Assembly (NCBI RefSeq): GCF_900104385.1
Contig: NZ_FNJA01000001.1
Location: 966,386-1,030,385 of the forward strand
Length of the DNA stretch: 64,000 nt
Source of the DNA: Rhodoferax sp. OV413
GTDB lineage: Bacteria > Pseudomonadota > Gammaproteobacteria > Burkholderiales > Burkholderiaceae_C
Direction: 5' to 3'
Part shown: one piece after another, positions 41,585 to 51,202 of the stretch
Layout: the number at the start of each line of letters is the position of its first letter
Position numbering within the stretch: position 1 is the first letter of the stretch
Made by a program: the position numbers and the translations under genes
Notes under the pieces: model-generated
The model's database searches: none
What the model was told of the DNA's origin: nothing
What the model saw: the letters and a program-made list of their open reading frames with translations, nothing else

Positions 41585-43522
41585 TTAACGGGCGGGCTTG
41601 CTCAGACGTTTCTTGGTGTCGCGGGGCACAAACACCTTGCCGCCGTTGCCAGCACCGGCACCAGGCTTGCTGAAAGCAGGCTTGGAGAAGGCTGGGCGCG
41701 GTGCGTTGAAGTCACCACGCTCGGCACGGTCGCCACGGGGAGCGAAGTCGCCGCGCGGGGCGAAATCACCACGGGGAGCGAAACCACCGCCGGCTGGAGC
41801 GCCGCCGCCGAAGCCACGGTCTGCACCGCGGTCGCCGCCACCGAAGCCGCCGCCGTTGTCACGGTTGCCTTGGTAGCCGCCGCCGGTGCGGGCTGGTGGA
41901 CGGCTGTTGCGGTCGTTGAAACCGCTGGCGCCGCCATAACCACCGCCGCCTTCGCGGTTGCCGCCACCGAAACCACCACGGTCGCCGCCGCCGAAGCCGC
42001 CGCGATCACCGCGTGGCGATGGGCCGAAGCTACGGCCACGGGGTGCGCCGTCACGGCCGCCGAAGCCGCCGCCTGCACCGCGGGGAGGACGCGAATCCGG
42101 CTGGCGCTGTTGTGGCTCCATACCTGGAATCACTTCCGCCTTGAACTGCTGGTGGCTGTAGCTTTCGATGTCGAAAATCTTGCGACGGTCGCGCATTTCG
42201 GCAAAGGTCACAGCGATACCGTCGCGACCGGCACGGCCGGTACGGCCAATGCGATGGGTGTAGTCTTCGGCCTTCATTGGCAAGCCAAAGTTGAACACGT
42301 GGCTAATGCTAGGCACGTCGATACCGCGGGCGGCAACGTCGGTGGCGACCAGAATCTGCACCTGGCCTTGGCGCAGGGCCATCAGGCGGCGATTCCGCAG
42401 ACCTTGGCTCAGGGCACCGTGCAATGCGACGGCGCTGAAGCCTTCTTGTTGCAGGTCGTTGGCCAAGCCGTCGCACTCGATCTGGGTGCTGGCGAACACG
42501 ATCGCCTGGGCGATGGTGGTGTCACGCAGCCAGTGGTCCAGCAGCTTGCGCTTGTGCTGGGCGTTGTCGGCCCAGAACAGGATTTGCTTGATGTTGGCGT
42601 GCTTTTCTTGCGGGCTGTCGATGGTCACGCGCTGGGGTTCGCGCATTACGCGGGAAGCCAGTTGCTGGATGCGCGGCGCGAAGGTGGCGCTGAACATCAT
42701 GGTTTGCTTGCGGCCAATGGTCATCTGGTTGACGTCAGCCAAGTCGTCCGAGAAGCCCAGATCCAGCATACGGTCAGCTTCGTCCACCACCAGGAATTGC
42801 ACTTGGTCCAGCTTGATTTGCTGCGAGCGTTGCAGATCCAGCAGACGGCCAGGGGTAGCCACCACCAGGTTGGCGTTTTGCAGCTTGGCGATTTGCAACT
42901 GGTAAGGCATGCCGCCAACCACGTTGGCAATGCGCAGACCGCGGCAATGGGCGACCAGGCCGATCGCGTCGTGGGCCACTTGTTGGGCCAGTTCGCGGGT
43001 GGGGCACAGGATCAGGGCGCCAGGGGTGGCGGCCTTGAAGTTGCGGGCATTGGTCGGGTCTTTGCGCTTAGCGCGCTTGGGAGCAGGTTCGCCCTTGGCA
43101 GCAGCTTCGGCGACAGCGGCTTCGTATTCGGCTTTTTCAGCGGCTTCGGCTTCGGCTTGCTGGCGCAGCAGCGTGTGCAGCACGGGCAGCAGGAAGGCGG
43201 CGGTCTTGCCGCTACCGGTTTGGCTGGACACCATCAGGTCGACAAAGCGGGCGGACTCGCTTTGCATGGCCATGGGGATGGTTTGCATTTGCACGGCGGT
43301 CGGCTGGGTGTAGCCCAGGTCAGCCACGGCTTGCACCAACTCAGGGGCCAGGCCCAGGGTCACGAAGCCGTTAGGCGCTGCAGGAGCAGCATCTGCTTCG
43401 GCGGCGACTACGGTATCAACGCCTTCGACGGACTGCAAAGTCTCGGTCACGAAGGTGTCGTTGGCGGAAGAAAAGGAAGATGCAGACGAAAAATCGCCAG
43501 CGACGTCAAAAGAGTCGTTCAT
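41585..43522 (-). CDS. rhlE: DEAD-box RNA helicase (RhlE-like) with RGG-type tail
   Basis: 645 aa. An acidic N-terminal extension (1-50) precedes the helicase core: Q-motif around QPTAVQMQTIP, motif I SSQTGSGKT, motif II VDEAD, SAT (FSATF), and motif VI HRIGRTGRAG. A charged insertion (about 123-160) interrupts domain 1. The C-terminal 170 residues are Gly/Arg/Phe-rich with tandem APRGDF units, an RNA-binding low-complexity tail. It likely unwinds rRNA or mRNA, especially in the cold. A long structured leader precedes it and a terminator follows. Confidence 0.93.
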   Translation of the reverse strand: MNDSFDVAGDFSSASSFSSANDTFVTETLQSVEGVDTVVAAEADAAPAAPNGFVTLGLAPELVQAVADLGYTQPTAVQMQTIPMAMQSESARFVDLMVSSQTGSGKTAAFLLPVLHTLLRQQAEAEAAEKAEYEAAVAEAAAKGEPAPKRAKRKDPTNARNFKAATPGALILCPTRELAQQVAHDAIGLVAHCRGLRIANVVGGMPYQLQIAKLQNANLVVATPGRLLDLQRSQQIKLDQVQFLVVDEADRMLDLGFSDDLADVNQMTIGRKQTMMFSATFAPRIQQLASRVMREPQRVTIDSPQEKHANIKQILFWADNAQHKRKLLDHWLRDTTIAQAIVFASTQIECDGLANDLQQEGFSAVALHGALSQGLRNRRLMALRQGQVQILVATDVAARGIDVPSISHVFNFGLPMKAEDYTHRIGRTGRAGRDGIAVTFAEMRDRRKIFDIESYSHQQFKAEVIPGMEPQQRQPDSRPPRGAGGGFGGRDGAPRGRSFGPSPRGDRGGFGGGDRGGFGGGNREGGGGYGGASGFNDRNSRPPARTGGGYQGNRDNGGGFGGGDRGADRGFGGGAPAGGGFAPRGDFAPRGDFAPRGDRAERGDFNAPRPAFSKPAFSKPGAGAGNGGKVFVPRDTKKRLSKPAR

Positions 43523-43724
43523 TTAATTACTCACACGGGAACACCGCAATGGCTACGTTAGCCAGCGATGGGCCCCGATAATGGTTAAAAAACATCAACC
43601 ATCAAACGGAGCCAGTACCTTAGGCGGTCCATCAACAGACTGGACCCGGTACTAGTTGGCGCAACTTTGTGCGCCAGATGAGTGAAGGGAGATGTGCAAA
43701 GTGCACTAACGTTAACTAGTGCAG
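43523..43724 (-). promoter_or_regulatory. Long structured 5' leader of the DEAD-box gene
   Basis: About 200 nt untranslated between the predicted transcription start and the ATG. It contains three hairpins: TGCACTA/TAGTGCA (43702-43723), TGGCGCA/TGCGCCA (43657-43676) and a nested GTACC/GGTAC with GGTCCA/TGGACC (43614-43652). Such leaders are typical of cold-shock and helicase mRNAs; a temperature-response role is inference. Confidence 0.55.
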
Positions 43725-43730
43725 CCTCGA

Positions 43731-43736
43731 ATTATA
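43731..43736 (-). promoter_or_regulatory. -10 box for the DEAD-box gene
   Basis: A perfect TATAAT on the minus strand, just outside the leader hairpins and 25 bp from the orn stop. The -35 region (near GGTGAA) is weak. A CCCGAATTCGGG palindrome overlaps the spacer (43739-43750). Confidence 0.55.
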
Positions 43737-43760
43737 GCCCGAATTCGGGTTTTCACCTAA

Positions 43761-44348
43761 TTACTCTGCAGCCATCTTCAAAAAGTGTGTGCGGTAGTGC
43801 ACTAATTCCTCAATCGATTCATTCACGTCGGCCAGTGCCGTGTGCTTCTGCTGCTTCTTGAAAGATGCCGCCACCTCGGGCCGCCAGCGCTTGGCTAGCT
43901 CTTTCAGGGTGCTGACGTCCAGGTTGCGGTAGTGGCAAAAGGCTTCGAGCTTGGGCATGTACTTGGCGAGAAAGCGCCGGTCCTGGCCGATGCTGTTGCC
44001 GCACAGGGGCGATGTGCCCTTGGGTACGTACTGGGCCAGGAAGGCGATGACCAGAGCCTCGGCCTCGGCCTCGGTCATGGTGGACGCCTTGACCTTGTCG
44101 ATCAGGCCGCTCTTGCCGTGCGTGCCCTTGTTCCAGGCATCCATTTGGTCCAGCTGCGCATCCGACTGGTGAATCACCAACACCGGGCCTTCGATGCGGG
44201 GCTCCAGACTCGGGCCGGTGACGACCACGGCAATCTCGATCAGGCGGTCGACTTCCGGGTCCAGACCGGTCATTTCACAGTCCAGCCAGATCAGGTTTTG
44301 GTCCGATTTAGCCAGCAATACAGGGGATAGGGTGTTGATTTCAGCCAT
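43761..44348 (-). CDS. orn: Oligoribonuclease
   Basis: 195 aa from [10 protein letters not shown]; upstream ATGs would overlap the divergent protease gene. DEDDh 3'-5' exonuclease that degrades RNA dinucleotides, including pGpG from c-di-GMP turnover. [10 protein letters not shown] carries the first Asp and Glu, and the remaining acidic and His residues lie in [11 protein letters not shown] and KHTALADV. Relevant here because three diguanylate cyclases share the window. Confidence 0.96.
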   Translation of the reverse strand: MAEINTLSPVLLAKSDQNLIWLDCEMTGLDPEVDRLIEIAVVVTGPSLEPRIEGPVLVIHQSDAQLDQMDAWNKGTHGKSGLIDKVKASTMTEAEAEALVIAFLAQYVPKGTSPLCGNSIGQDRRFLAKYMPKLEAFCHYRNLDVSTLKELAKRWRPEVAASFKKQQKHTALADVNESIEELVHYRTHFLKMAAE

Positions 44349-44384
44349 GGGCCGCATTGTCACCGATGGCCTACACTCCCGCCC

Positions 44385-45674
44385 ATGCAAGATTCCGCCG
44401 TTTTTTCGCCCTCAACTGCCCTGACCCTAGGCTTTGCCGCCATGCTGATTGTGGGCATGTGGGTCAAGTTCTGGCTGGCTTCGCGCCAGATACGCCACGT
44501 AGCCCAGCACCGCAACAACGTACCCGCAGCATTTGCCAGCCACATCACTTTGGCGGCCCACCAGAAGGCCGCCGACTACACCATCACCAAGGCCCGTTTC
44601 GGGCTGCTGGAACTGGCCTTGGGCACAGCCGTGCTGCTCGCCTGGACGCTGCTGGGCGGACTGAATTCGCTGAACCAGAGCCTGCTGGCCTGGCTGGGCG
44701 GCGGCATGTGGCAGCAACTGGCGCTGCTGGTCGGCTTTGTGCTGATTAGCGGCCTGATCGACATCCCTGTCACGCTGTACCAGACCTTTGTGATCGAAGA
44801 GCGCTTCGGCTTCAACAAAACCACCGTCAAGCTCTGGCTGGCCGACATGCTCAAGTCCAGCGTCGTCGGCGCCGTGATCGGCCTGCCGATCGCCGCGCTG
44901 ATACTGTGGCTGATGGGCAGCGCCGGCCCGCGCTGGTGGCTGTGGGCCTGGAGTGCCTGGATGGGTATCAACCTGCTGCTGTTGATGATTTACCCGACCT
45001 TCATCGCCCCGCTGTTCAACAAGTTCAAGCCGCTGGAGGACGAAACCCTGAAGGCCCGCGTCACCGCCCTGATGCAGCGCTGCGGCTTTGCCGCCAAAGG
45101 CCTGTTCGTGATGGACGGCAGCAAGCGCAGTGCCCATGCGAATGCCTACTTCACCGGCTTTGGCGCGGCCAAGCGCGTGGTGTTCTACGACACGCTGCTG
45201 AGCAAACTGGCGCCGGCCGAGGTCGACGCGGTGCTGGCCCACGAGCTGGGCCACTTCAAGCACAAGCACATCATCCAGCGCATCGTCACCATGTTTGCCT
45301 TCAGCCTGCTGGGCTTTGCGCTGCTGGGCTGGCTGTCGGCGCAGGTCTGGTTCTACACCGGCCTGGGCGTAATTCCGAACATGTCGGGCGCGCCGAACGA
45401 CGCGCTGGCGCTGCTGCTGTTCATGCTGGCCACGCCGATATTCACCTTCTTCATCGCTCCGCTATCGGCCCAGGTGTCGCGCAAGCACGAGTTCCAGGCC
45501 GATGCCTACGCCGTCCAGCAAACCAGTGGGCAAGACCTATCTACCGCCCTGCTCAAGCTATACGAAGACAATGCCTCCACCCTGACACCCGACCCGGTGT
45601 TCGTGAAGTTCTACTACTCGCACCCGCCGGCTTCCGAGCGGCTGGCGCGCATGGCCCAAGGAGCCGCCACATGA
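44385..45674 (+). CDS. M48-family zinc metalloprotease (Ste24/CAAX-protease type)
   Basis: 429 aa. An N-terminal M48_N multi-helix region (1-200) is followed by the peptidase domain with zinc motif HELGHFKH (HExxH) and a downstream Glu in [10 protein letters not shown]. An integral membrane protein of the Ste24p group rather than HtpX; in bacteria it probably handles membrane or secreted protein quality control. The stop overlaps the phhB ATG. Confidence 0.93.
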   Translation: MQDSAVFSPSTALTLGFAAMLIVGMWVKFWLASRQIRHVAQHRNNVPAAFASHITLAAHQKAADYTITKARFGLLELALGTAVLLAWTLLGGLNSLNQSLLAWLGGGMWQQLALLVGFVLISGLIDIPVTLYQTFVIEERFGFNKTTVKLWLADMLKSSVVGAVIGLPIAALILWLMGSAGPRWWLWAWSAWMGINLLLLMIYPTFIAPLFNKFKPLEDETLKARVTALMQRCGFAAKGLFVMDGSKRSAHANAYFTGFGAAKRVVFYDTLLSKLAPAEVDAVLAHELGHFKHKHIIQRIVTMFAFSLLGFALLGWLSAQVWFYTGLGVIPNMSGAPNDALALLLFMLATPIFTFFIAPLSAQVSRKHEFQADAYAVQQTSGQDLSTALLKLYEDNASTLTPDPVFVKFYYSHPPASERLARMAQGAAT

Positions 45675-46006
45675 CCACCGACCTCAAGAAAAAAGACTGG
45701 TCCACGCAGACCCGGCGGGCGCTGAACGCTGCAGAAATCGTAGCAAGACTGACCCACGTGGAAGGCTGGCAACTGGAAGGCGACGGCGCCGACATCGCCA
45801 TCAGCAAGACCTTCCGCTTCGCCAACTATTTCGAGACGATTGCCTTCGTCAATGCCGCCGCCCTGGTGGCGCACCGGCAAGACCACCACCCCGATCTGCA
45901 GGTGTCGTACAACCGCTGTGTGGTGCGCTTCAACACCCACGACGTGGGCGGCCTGTCGGTCACCGACTTCGACTGTGCGGCGCAACTGAATGCACTCCTT
46001 GTTTAA
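45671..46006 (+). CDS. phhB: Pterin-4a-carbinolamine dehydratase
   Basis: 111 aa, typical length. It regenerates dihydropterin after aromatic amino acid hydroxylation. The active-site signature is visible as DHHPDLQVSYN then THDVGGLS. It starts in an ATGA overlap with the M48 protease stop and is 21 nt before rsgA, so all three are probably co-transcribed. No phenylalanine hydroxylase gene is nearby. Confidence 0.95.
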   Translation: MTTDLKKKDWSTQTRRALNAAEIVARLTHVEGWQLEGDGADIAISKTFRFANYFETIAFVNAAALVAHRQDHHPDLQVSYNRCVVRFNTHDVGGLSVTDFDCAAQLNALLV

Positions 46007-46027
46007 GCGTCACATCCGGGCCCTGGT

Positions 46028-46957
46028 TTGAGCGGCCGCCCTACCCTCACCCCCGGCCTGGTCGTGGCCACCTACGGCCGCCACTGCATGGTGGAACGCG
46101 CAGACGGCACGCGGCTGATCTGCCACCCGCGCGGCAAGAAGAGCACGGCCGTGGTCGGCGATTCGGTGCTGTGGCTGCCCGCGGCCGCCGGCCAAGGCGA
46201 AGACGGCACCATCGAAAAACTGCAGCCACGCCGCAATCTGTTTTACCGCCAGGACGAAATCCGCACCAAGTCGTTTGCCGCGAACCTGGACCAGGTGCTG
46301 ATCCTGATCGCTGCCGAACCCGAGTTCTCCGAGACCCAACTGTCGCGCGCGCTGATCGCCGCCGAGGCCGAACGCATCAGCCCGCTGATCGTGCTGAACA
46401 AGCAGGATCTGACCGAGCCCTTCGAGCGCGCCTGGGGCTGGCTGACCGCCTACCGCGACATGGGCTACCGCATGCTGCCACTATCGCTGAAGGACGGCGG
46501 CGGCACTCTGGACGCCGTCAAAGCCGAACTGGCTGGCAAAACCACGCTGGTGCTGGGCCCGTCGGGTGCGGGCAAGAGCACCTTGACCAACCATCTGGTG
46601 CCCGGTGCCCTGGCCGCCACGCGTGAAATCTCGCAAGCGCTGAACACCGGCAAGCACACCACCACCAGCACCACCTGGTACTGGGTCGACAAGGATGCAA
46701 AAACGGCGCTGATCGACTCGCCGGGCTTCCAGGAATTCGGCCTGCACCACATCGACGCCCGCCATTTATCAGGCCTGATGCCCGACATCAAACCCTTTGT
46801 GGAACGCTGCAAGTTTTATAACTGCACGCATCTGCACGAGCCCGGCTGCGGCGTGATGGCTGCGGTTAAAAACGATGGTAGCGCAGGCAGCATCAGCGAC
46901 AGGCGCTACAAAATATATAGTGACCTGTTCGCCGAGCTGGACGCGTCGAAGTTCTAG
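46028..46957 (+). CDS. rsgA: Ribosome small-subunit-dependent GTPase RsgA
   Basis: 309 aa from a TTG ([17 protein letters not shown]). An OB-fold (1-75), a circularly permuted GTPase domain with NKQD (about 120), GPSGAGKST and DSPG, then a zinc domain ([14 protein letters not shown]). It promotes late 30S maturation. Residues about 280-297 near the C-terminus appear to derive from a dispersed element copy. The stop codon overlaps that of hisC in a shared CTAG. Confidence 0.94.
   Translation: MSGRPTLTPGLVVATYGRHCMVERADGTRLICHPRGKKSTAVVGDSVLWLPAAAGQGEDGTIEKLQPRRNLFYRQDEIRTKSFAANLDQVLILIAAEPEFSETQLSRALIAAEAERISPLIVLNKQDLTEPFERAWGWLTAYRDMGYRMLPLSLKDGGGTLDAVKAELAGKTTLVLGPSGAGKSTLTNHLVPGALAATREISQALNTGKHTTTSTTWYWVDKDAKTALIDSPGFQEFGLHHIDARHLSGLMPDIKPFVERCKFYNCTHLHEPGCGVMAAVKNDGSAGSISDRRYKIYSDLFAELDASKF
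46865..46912 (-). repeat. Dispersed hairpin element, copy 9 (diverged, in rsgA 3' end)
   Basis: On the minus strand: TTTTGTAGCGCCTG, GCTGCCTGCGCTACC and GTTTTTAA. It keeps the block order but matches less well than other copies. It translates as the linker between the zinc domain and the terminal helix of RsgA. Confidence 0.45.
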
Positions 46958-48030
46958 CCCAGTATCTCCGCCAGGGCCTGTAACAAGGTATCGCACTGCG
47001 CCGGCGTACCCACGCTGATGCGCAGGTACTGGGCGATGCGCTCTTGCTTGAAATGCCGCACCAGCACCGCGCGCTTGCGCAGCTCGGCAGCCAGCCCGGC
47101 CGCATCGTGCTGCGGGTGCCGGGCAAACACGAAGTTAGCCTGCGATGGCAGCACCTCGAAACCCATGTCCTCCAGCTGCAGCGCCAGGCCTTCGCGGCTA
47201 TGCACCACGGCTGCACAGGTCTGGGCGAAATAGGCCTGGTCTTCGAACGCCGCCAGCGCCCCGGCCTGGGCCAACCGGCCTAGCGGATAGGAGTTGAAGC
47301 TGTTCTTCACCCGCTCCAGCGCCTCGATCAAAGGCCGCTGGCCACAGGCCAGGCCGACCCGCAAACCGGCCAGCGAGCGCGACTTGGACAGGGTCTGCGT
47401 GACCAGCAAATTCGGGTAGCGGGCAATCAGGCTGACAGCCGACTCGCCGCCAAAATCCACATAGGCTTCATCCACCAGCACCGCGTGCTGGGGGTGCATC
47501 TGCAGCAGGCGTTCGATCTGCGCTAGCGGCAGGCCGATGCCGGTAGGCGCGTTCGGATTCGCAATCACCACGCCGGCGATCTCGCCGCCCCCGGGGCCGA
47601 CCAGCGTTTCCACATCCACCCGCAAACCGTCGGCCAGCGGCACCACGTGCATGGGGATGCCGTAGAGCCCGCAATACACCTGGTAGAAGCTGTAGGTCAC
47701 GTCGGGCAGCACCAGCGGCGCGGCCTGCTGGAACAGCGCAAAGAAGGCATGGGCCAGCACCTCGTCCGAACTGTTGCCGACGAATACCTGGTCGGGCTGC
47801 AAGCCGTATTGGCGGGCAATCGCGCCGCGCAAGGCGACGGATTCGGGGTCGGGATACAGCTGCAAGCCCTGCTGCGCCGCGGCCTGGATCGCGGCCACCA
47901 CCTTGGGCGACGGCGGGTACGGGTTCTCGTTGGTGTTGAGCTTGGTCAGATTCGCGAGCTTGGGCTGCTCGCCAGGTACATAGGGCACCAGCCCGCCAAC
48001 GACCGGGCTCCAGAACGGGGAAGAAGTCAA
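46954..48030 (-). CDS. hisC: Histidinol-phosphate aminotransferase
   Basis: 358 aa from a TTG codon ([13 protein letters not shown]). PLP-dependent class II aminotransferase with [13 protein letters not shown] and the Schiff-base Lys in [14 protein letters not shown]. It converts imidazole-acetol phosphate to histidinol phosphate. It lies alone, away from a his operon, next to a CobD/CbiB-like gene. A threonine-phosphate decarboxylase role is thus an alternative, though the sequence reads as HisC. A dispersed element lies directly upstream of its start. Confidence 0.88.
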   Translation of the reverse strand: MTSSPFWSPVVGGLVPYVPGEQPKLANLTKLNTNENPYPPSPKVVAAIQAAAQQGLQLYPDPESVALRGAIARQYGLQPDQVFVGNSSDEVLAHAFFALFQQAAPLVLPDVTYSFYQVYCGLYGIPMHVVPLADGLRVDVETLVGPGGGEIAGVVIANPNAPTGIGLPLAQIERLLQMHPQHAVLVDEAYVDFGGESAVSLIARYPNLLVTQTLSKSRSLAGLRVGLACGQRPLIEALERVKNSFNSYPLGRLAQAGALAAFEDQAYFAQTCAAVVHSREGLALQLEDMGFEVLPSQANFVFARHPQHDAAGLAAELRKRAVLVRHFKQERIAQYLRISVGTPAQCDTLLQALAEILG

Positions 48031-48040
48031 AATGCTACTA

Positions 48041-48098
48041 CTTTCATAGCTGCCAGCGCAGGCTATATCTGCGCTAGAGCCTGGTTTTCTTTAAAAAT
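48041..48098 (+). repeat. Dispersed hairpin element, copy 10
   Basis: CTTTCATAGCTGCC, a stem AGCGCAG/CTGCGCT, then AGAGCCTG and GTTTTCTTTAAAAAT. The tail abuts the stop codon of the CobD-like gene and the head lies 10 nt from the hisC start, so the element fills the whole gap. Confidence 0.85.
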
Positions 48099-49081
48099 CA
48101 GCCGAGCAGATTGGCCAGGGTCAGCAAGGCCAGCATGCCCATCCACAGCACTACCGCGCGCCAGACCAGGCCCACGACGCTGCGCAGATGGCCCAGCTCG
48201 GGGTCGCGGCCAGGGGTGGACTCGGTGTCTATGCCCAGCTCCATCGGCGTGGCGCCGTTATAGGTCAGGGCTTCAGTGGTCTTCAAGGCCTCGCCGCCGA
48301 GGCGCACGTTCAGCGCGCCCGAGGTGGCCGCCAGCACCACGCCGTCGTTGTCGTTGGGGAAGCGCTGCGCGTAGTTGCGCCAGCTGTCGATGGCATCCTC
48401 GAAGCTGCCGACCACCGCAAAGCCCAGGGCCGTGGCGCGGGCCGGCAGCCAGTCGATCACGGTCCAGGCATTGGCTGCGGCTTTTTGCAGCGAGGCACTG
48501 GCCGGCTGGTGCTGGTCACGGGCCTTGTAGGCCCAGTAGCGCGAGACGAATTCGCTCAGGCGGTAGAACACGGCGCCGGCCGGTCCCAGGCCCAGCGCGG
48601 CCAGCACCGAATACCAGGCCAGCACGCCAAACACATGGCGGTGCGCGGCCAGCACCGAATACTCGATCACATGGCGGACGATTTCGCTGCGCGGAAGCTC
48701 GCTGGCGTCGACCTGCTGCCACTGGGCCAGCAGCTCGCGCGCCAAGGGCTCGTCGCCGCTTTCCAGCGCGTCGCGGATCTCGGTGAAGTGGTGGCTGAAC
48801 TGGCGAAAACCCAGGGTGATGTAAAGCACGGCCACGTTCCAGACCACCGCCACTGGCCAGCCCAGCGCCCACACCAGCAGCCAATGCAGGCCAAGTGCGA
48901 CCAGGCTGGGGACGCCGACCGCCAGCGCCCAGGCCAGCCAGCCATGCTGCGGTTTGCCCGCATCGAAATTGCGGCTCGACCCACGCACCCAGGCGCGCAG
49001 CATGCCGTGTATCGGGTTGTCTCGGGCCACCGGGCGGACCTGCTCCAGCAGGAGCGCAAACATGATCGCGAAAAAGCTCAT
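48098..49081 (-). CDS. CobD/CbiB-family membrane protein
   Basis: 327 aa with four or five hydrophobic segments and the conserved EQVRP...HGWLAW and RYWAYKARD-like regions of adenosylcobinamide-phosphate synthase. CbiB attaches aminopropanol to cobyric acid. No other cobalamin genes are near, so it may be a stand-alone paralogue. It is upstream of hisC on the same strand. Confidence 0.85.
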   Translation of the reverse strand: MSFFAIMFALLLEQVRPVARDNPIHGMLRAWVRGSSRNFDAGKPQHGWLAWALAVGVPSLVALGLHWLLVWALGWPVAVVWNVAVLYITLGFRQFSHHFTEIRDALESGDEPLARELLAQWQQVDASELPRSEIVRHVIEYSVLAAHRHVFGVLAWYSVLAALGLGPAGAVFYRLSEFVSRYWAYKARDQHQPASASLQKAAANAWTVIDWLPARATALGFAVVGSFEDAIDSWRNYAQRFPNDNDGVVLAATSGALNVRLGGEALKTTEALTYNGATPMELGIDTESTPGRDPELGHLRSVVGLVWRAVVLWMGMLALLTLANLLG

Positions 49082-49126
49082 GCCACGATGATAACGACCT
49101 GGCGTGTAGCGCCCGCCACACTGCGC

Positions 49127-49837
49127 CTAAGCCGACAGGAATCGGTAGAAATTCCGCAACATCCCGGCCGTGGCGCCCCAGATGAAACGCTCGCCCTGCG
49201 CATCTTGGTAAGGCATGGAAAACCATTCGCGTTGCACGCCCTCCCAGGCGAACGCGTGGCGCCGGTGGTGCGCCGGGTCCATCAAAAATGCCAGCGGTAC
49301 TTCAAACGCATCGGCGACTTCGTCGGGCTGGTGCACCAGCGTAAAGCCCGGCTGCACCAGAGCCACCACGGGGGTGACGATGAAGGCCGTGCCCGTCACA
49401 TATTCCGGCAGCCGGCCGATGACCTGCACGTAATGGGACGCTAAACCGACCTCCTCCCAGGCCTCGCGCAAGGCGGCGGCGGACACGTCGGCATCGGAGG
49501 CATCCACCTTGCCACCGGGAAAGGCGATCTGGCCCGCATGGGTGGACATGTGCGAGGTGCGCTCGGTCAGCAGCACGGTCGGCCCGCCCTGCGCCAGGGC
49601 GTGCAGGACGATGGGGATCAGCACCGCCGCCTGCCGGGGCACGCGGTCGGTGAAGCGCGGTTCGGCCCGCACCTCGGGCTGCCAATCCGGCGGCATAAGA
49701 AAGCGCTGGCGCAAGGCATCGGGCAACAGTTGGGACGGCGGTACGGCGGGCAGATGCCTGTCCACGCCGATCACCGGGACATTGCGCGGATCGAAATTAG
49801 GCAGCTTCGACAAAGGGGTCAGAGGTATTTGGGTCAC
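49127..49837 (-). CDS. CoA pyrophosphatase (Nudix, NudL-type)
   Basis: 236 aa from a GTG (MTQIPLTPLSKLPNFDPRN). The upstream UPF0035 segment HAGQIAFPGGK leads into the Nudix helix ALREAWEEVGL, the combination specific to CoA pyrophosphohydrolases. It probably hydrolyses CoA or acyl-CoA to phosphopantetheine products. The start falls 24 nt after the rplS terminator. Confidence 0.88.
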   Translation of the reverse strand: MTQIPLTPLSKLPNFDPRNVPVIGVDRHLPAVPPSQLLPDALRQRFLMPPDWQPEVRAEPRFTDRVPRQAAVLIPIVLHALAQGGPTVLLTERTSHMSTHAGQIAFPGGKVDASDADVSAAALREAWEEVGLASHYVQVIGRLPEYVTGTAFIVTPVVALVQPGFTLVHQPDEVADAFEVPLAFLMDPAHHRRHAFAWEGVQREWFSMPYQDAQGERFIWGATAGMLRNFYRFLSA

Positions 49838-49860
49838 ACAGGCATTGTGCAAGGCCAAAG

Positions 49861-49899
49861 AAAAAGCCGCCACAAGCGCAATGCTTGTGGCGGCTTTTT
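49861..49899 (-). terminator. Terminator of the rpsP-rimM-trmD-rplS operon
   Basis: A 17-bp perfect stem (AAAAAGCCGCCACAAGC and its complement) around GCAAT with flanking T-run. One of the strongest terminators in the window. Confidence 0.95.
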
Positions 49900-49916
49900 C
49901 AAAGGAACAGCGCGGA

Positions 49917-50306
49917 TTAAGCGGCTGCTTTGGCTGCTGCAACCTTGATACGGTTGGGCAGCTTTTCCTTGATACGCGCCGACTTGCCGCTGCGGTCACG
50001 CAGGTAGTACAGCTTGGCACGGCGGACATCACCGCGGCGCTTGACTTCAATACCAGCGATCAGCGGGCTGTAGGTTTGGAACGTACGCTCCACGCCTTCG
50101 CCGCTAGAGATCTTACGCACGGTGAAGCCGCTGTTGAGGCCGCGATTGCGCTTGGCAATCACGACGCCTTCGTAGGCCTGCACACGCTTGCGCGAACCTT
50201 CAACCACGTTGACACTGACGATCACAGTGTCGCCGGGGGCGAAAGCGGGAATGGTCTTCCCAAGACGGGCAATTTCTTCTTGCTCTAGGGTTTCGATTAA
50301 GTTCAT
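49917..50306 (-). CDS. rplS: 50S ribosomal protein L19
   Basis: 129 aa. Located at the 30S-50S interface. N-terminus [17 protein letters not shown] and the conserved [20 protein letters not shown]. Last gene of the S16-RimM-TrmD-L19 operon, followed by a strong terminator. The 120-bp gap to trmD shows no gene. Confidence 0.98.
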   Translation of the reverse strand: MNLIETLEQEEIARLGKTIPAFAPGDTVIVSVNVVEGSRKRVQAYEGVVIAKRNRGLNSGFTVRKISSGEGVERTFQTYSPLIAGIEVKRRGDVRRAKLYYLRDRSGKSARIKEKLPNRIKVAAAKAAA

Positions 50307-50426
50307 GGTTTTCCTCTTGTGATCATGCCCGCGCCTGGATTAGCTAGTGTCCCACCAGGATGGCAGAACGGCCGAGCAGAGGATCGAAAAGCCTTCGAGT
50401 ATAGCATTTCGAGCCGCCCACTCTTT

Positions 50427-51185
50427 TCAGGTTGGCGGCAGGCTCTTCAGCAAGGCCTCGTCGGCCCGGTTCAGGCGGCCGGCGGCACGCGCGGCCTGCA
50501 GCAAATCGGGGCGGCGCTGCGCGGTAATCTGCAGCCGCTGATCACGCCGCCAGCGCTCGATCTGCACATGGTGGCCCGACAGCAAGGCATCGGGTACTTT
50601 GTGCTCTTCCCAGGTTTCTGGGCGGGTGTAGTGCGGGCAGTCGAGCAAGCCATCCAATGCCGGGTTGAAGCTATCGAATTGATGGCTGCCGGCGTCGTTC
50701 AACACCCCGGGCTGCAGCCGCGCCACCGCGTCCAGCAAAGCCAGGGCCGCGATCTCACCACCTGATAAGACAAAGTCGCCCAGACTAACCTGGTGCGTCA
50801 CAAAGCGGTCGATAAAGCGCTGGTCTATGCCTTCGTAGCGCCCACAGACCAGCACCGCACCGGCACTGGCCGACCAGACCTCTACCGCCGCATGCGTGAG
50901 CGCCGAACCCAAAGGAGAAAACAAGACCACAGGTGCAGGCACCGCATCCGCACGTGCGGCCTGGACCGCCCGCAGGCAGCGCGCCAGCGGCTCGGCAAGC
51001 ATGACCATGCCCGGGCCACCACCAAAAGGCCGGTCGTCGACGCGGCGGTAGTTGCCATCGGCAAAATCACGCGGATTCCAGAGATGCACATCCACCAAGC
51101 CGGCTTCAAACGCGCGGCGGGTGATGCCGCTGGTCAGAAACGGAGCGAATAACTCGGGAAAGAGACTGATGATGTCGAACCGCAT
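50427..51185 (-). CDS. trmD: tRNA (guanine-N1-)-methyltransferase
   Basis: 252 aa from MRFDIISLFPELF, the canonical start; an ATG at 51206 would overlap rimM. SPOUT methyltransferase making m1G37 in tRNA. The knot region VCGRYEGIDQRFID and SLGDFVLSGGE bind SAM. Third gene of its operon, 17 nt after rimM. Confidence 0.97.
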   Translation of the reverse strand: MRFDIISLFPELFAPFLTSGITRRAFEAGLVDVHLWNPRDFADGNYRRVDDRPFGGGPGMVMLAEPLARCLRAVQAARADAVPAPVVLFSPLGSALTHAAVEVWSASAGAVLVCGRYEGIDQRFIDRFVTHQVSLGDFVLSGGEIAALALLDAVARLQPGVLNDAGSHQFDSFNPALDGLLDCPHYTRPETWEEHKVPDALLSGHHVQIERWRRDQRLQITAQRRPDLLQAARAAGRLNRADEALLKSLPPT

Positions 51186-51202
51186 GGGCAGTGCCTGCCG
51201 GT

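Noticed and set aside
41462-43561. A 699-codon open frame on the plus strand opposite the DEAD-box helicase
   Set aside because: Ala/Gly/Thr-rich translation with no family match; it is the antisense of a gene with strong codon bias and clear helicase motifs.
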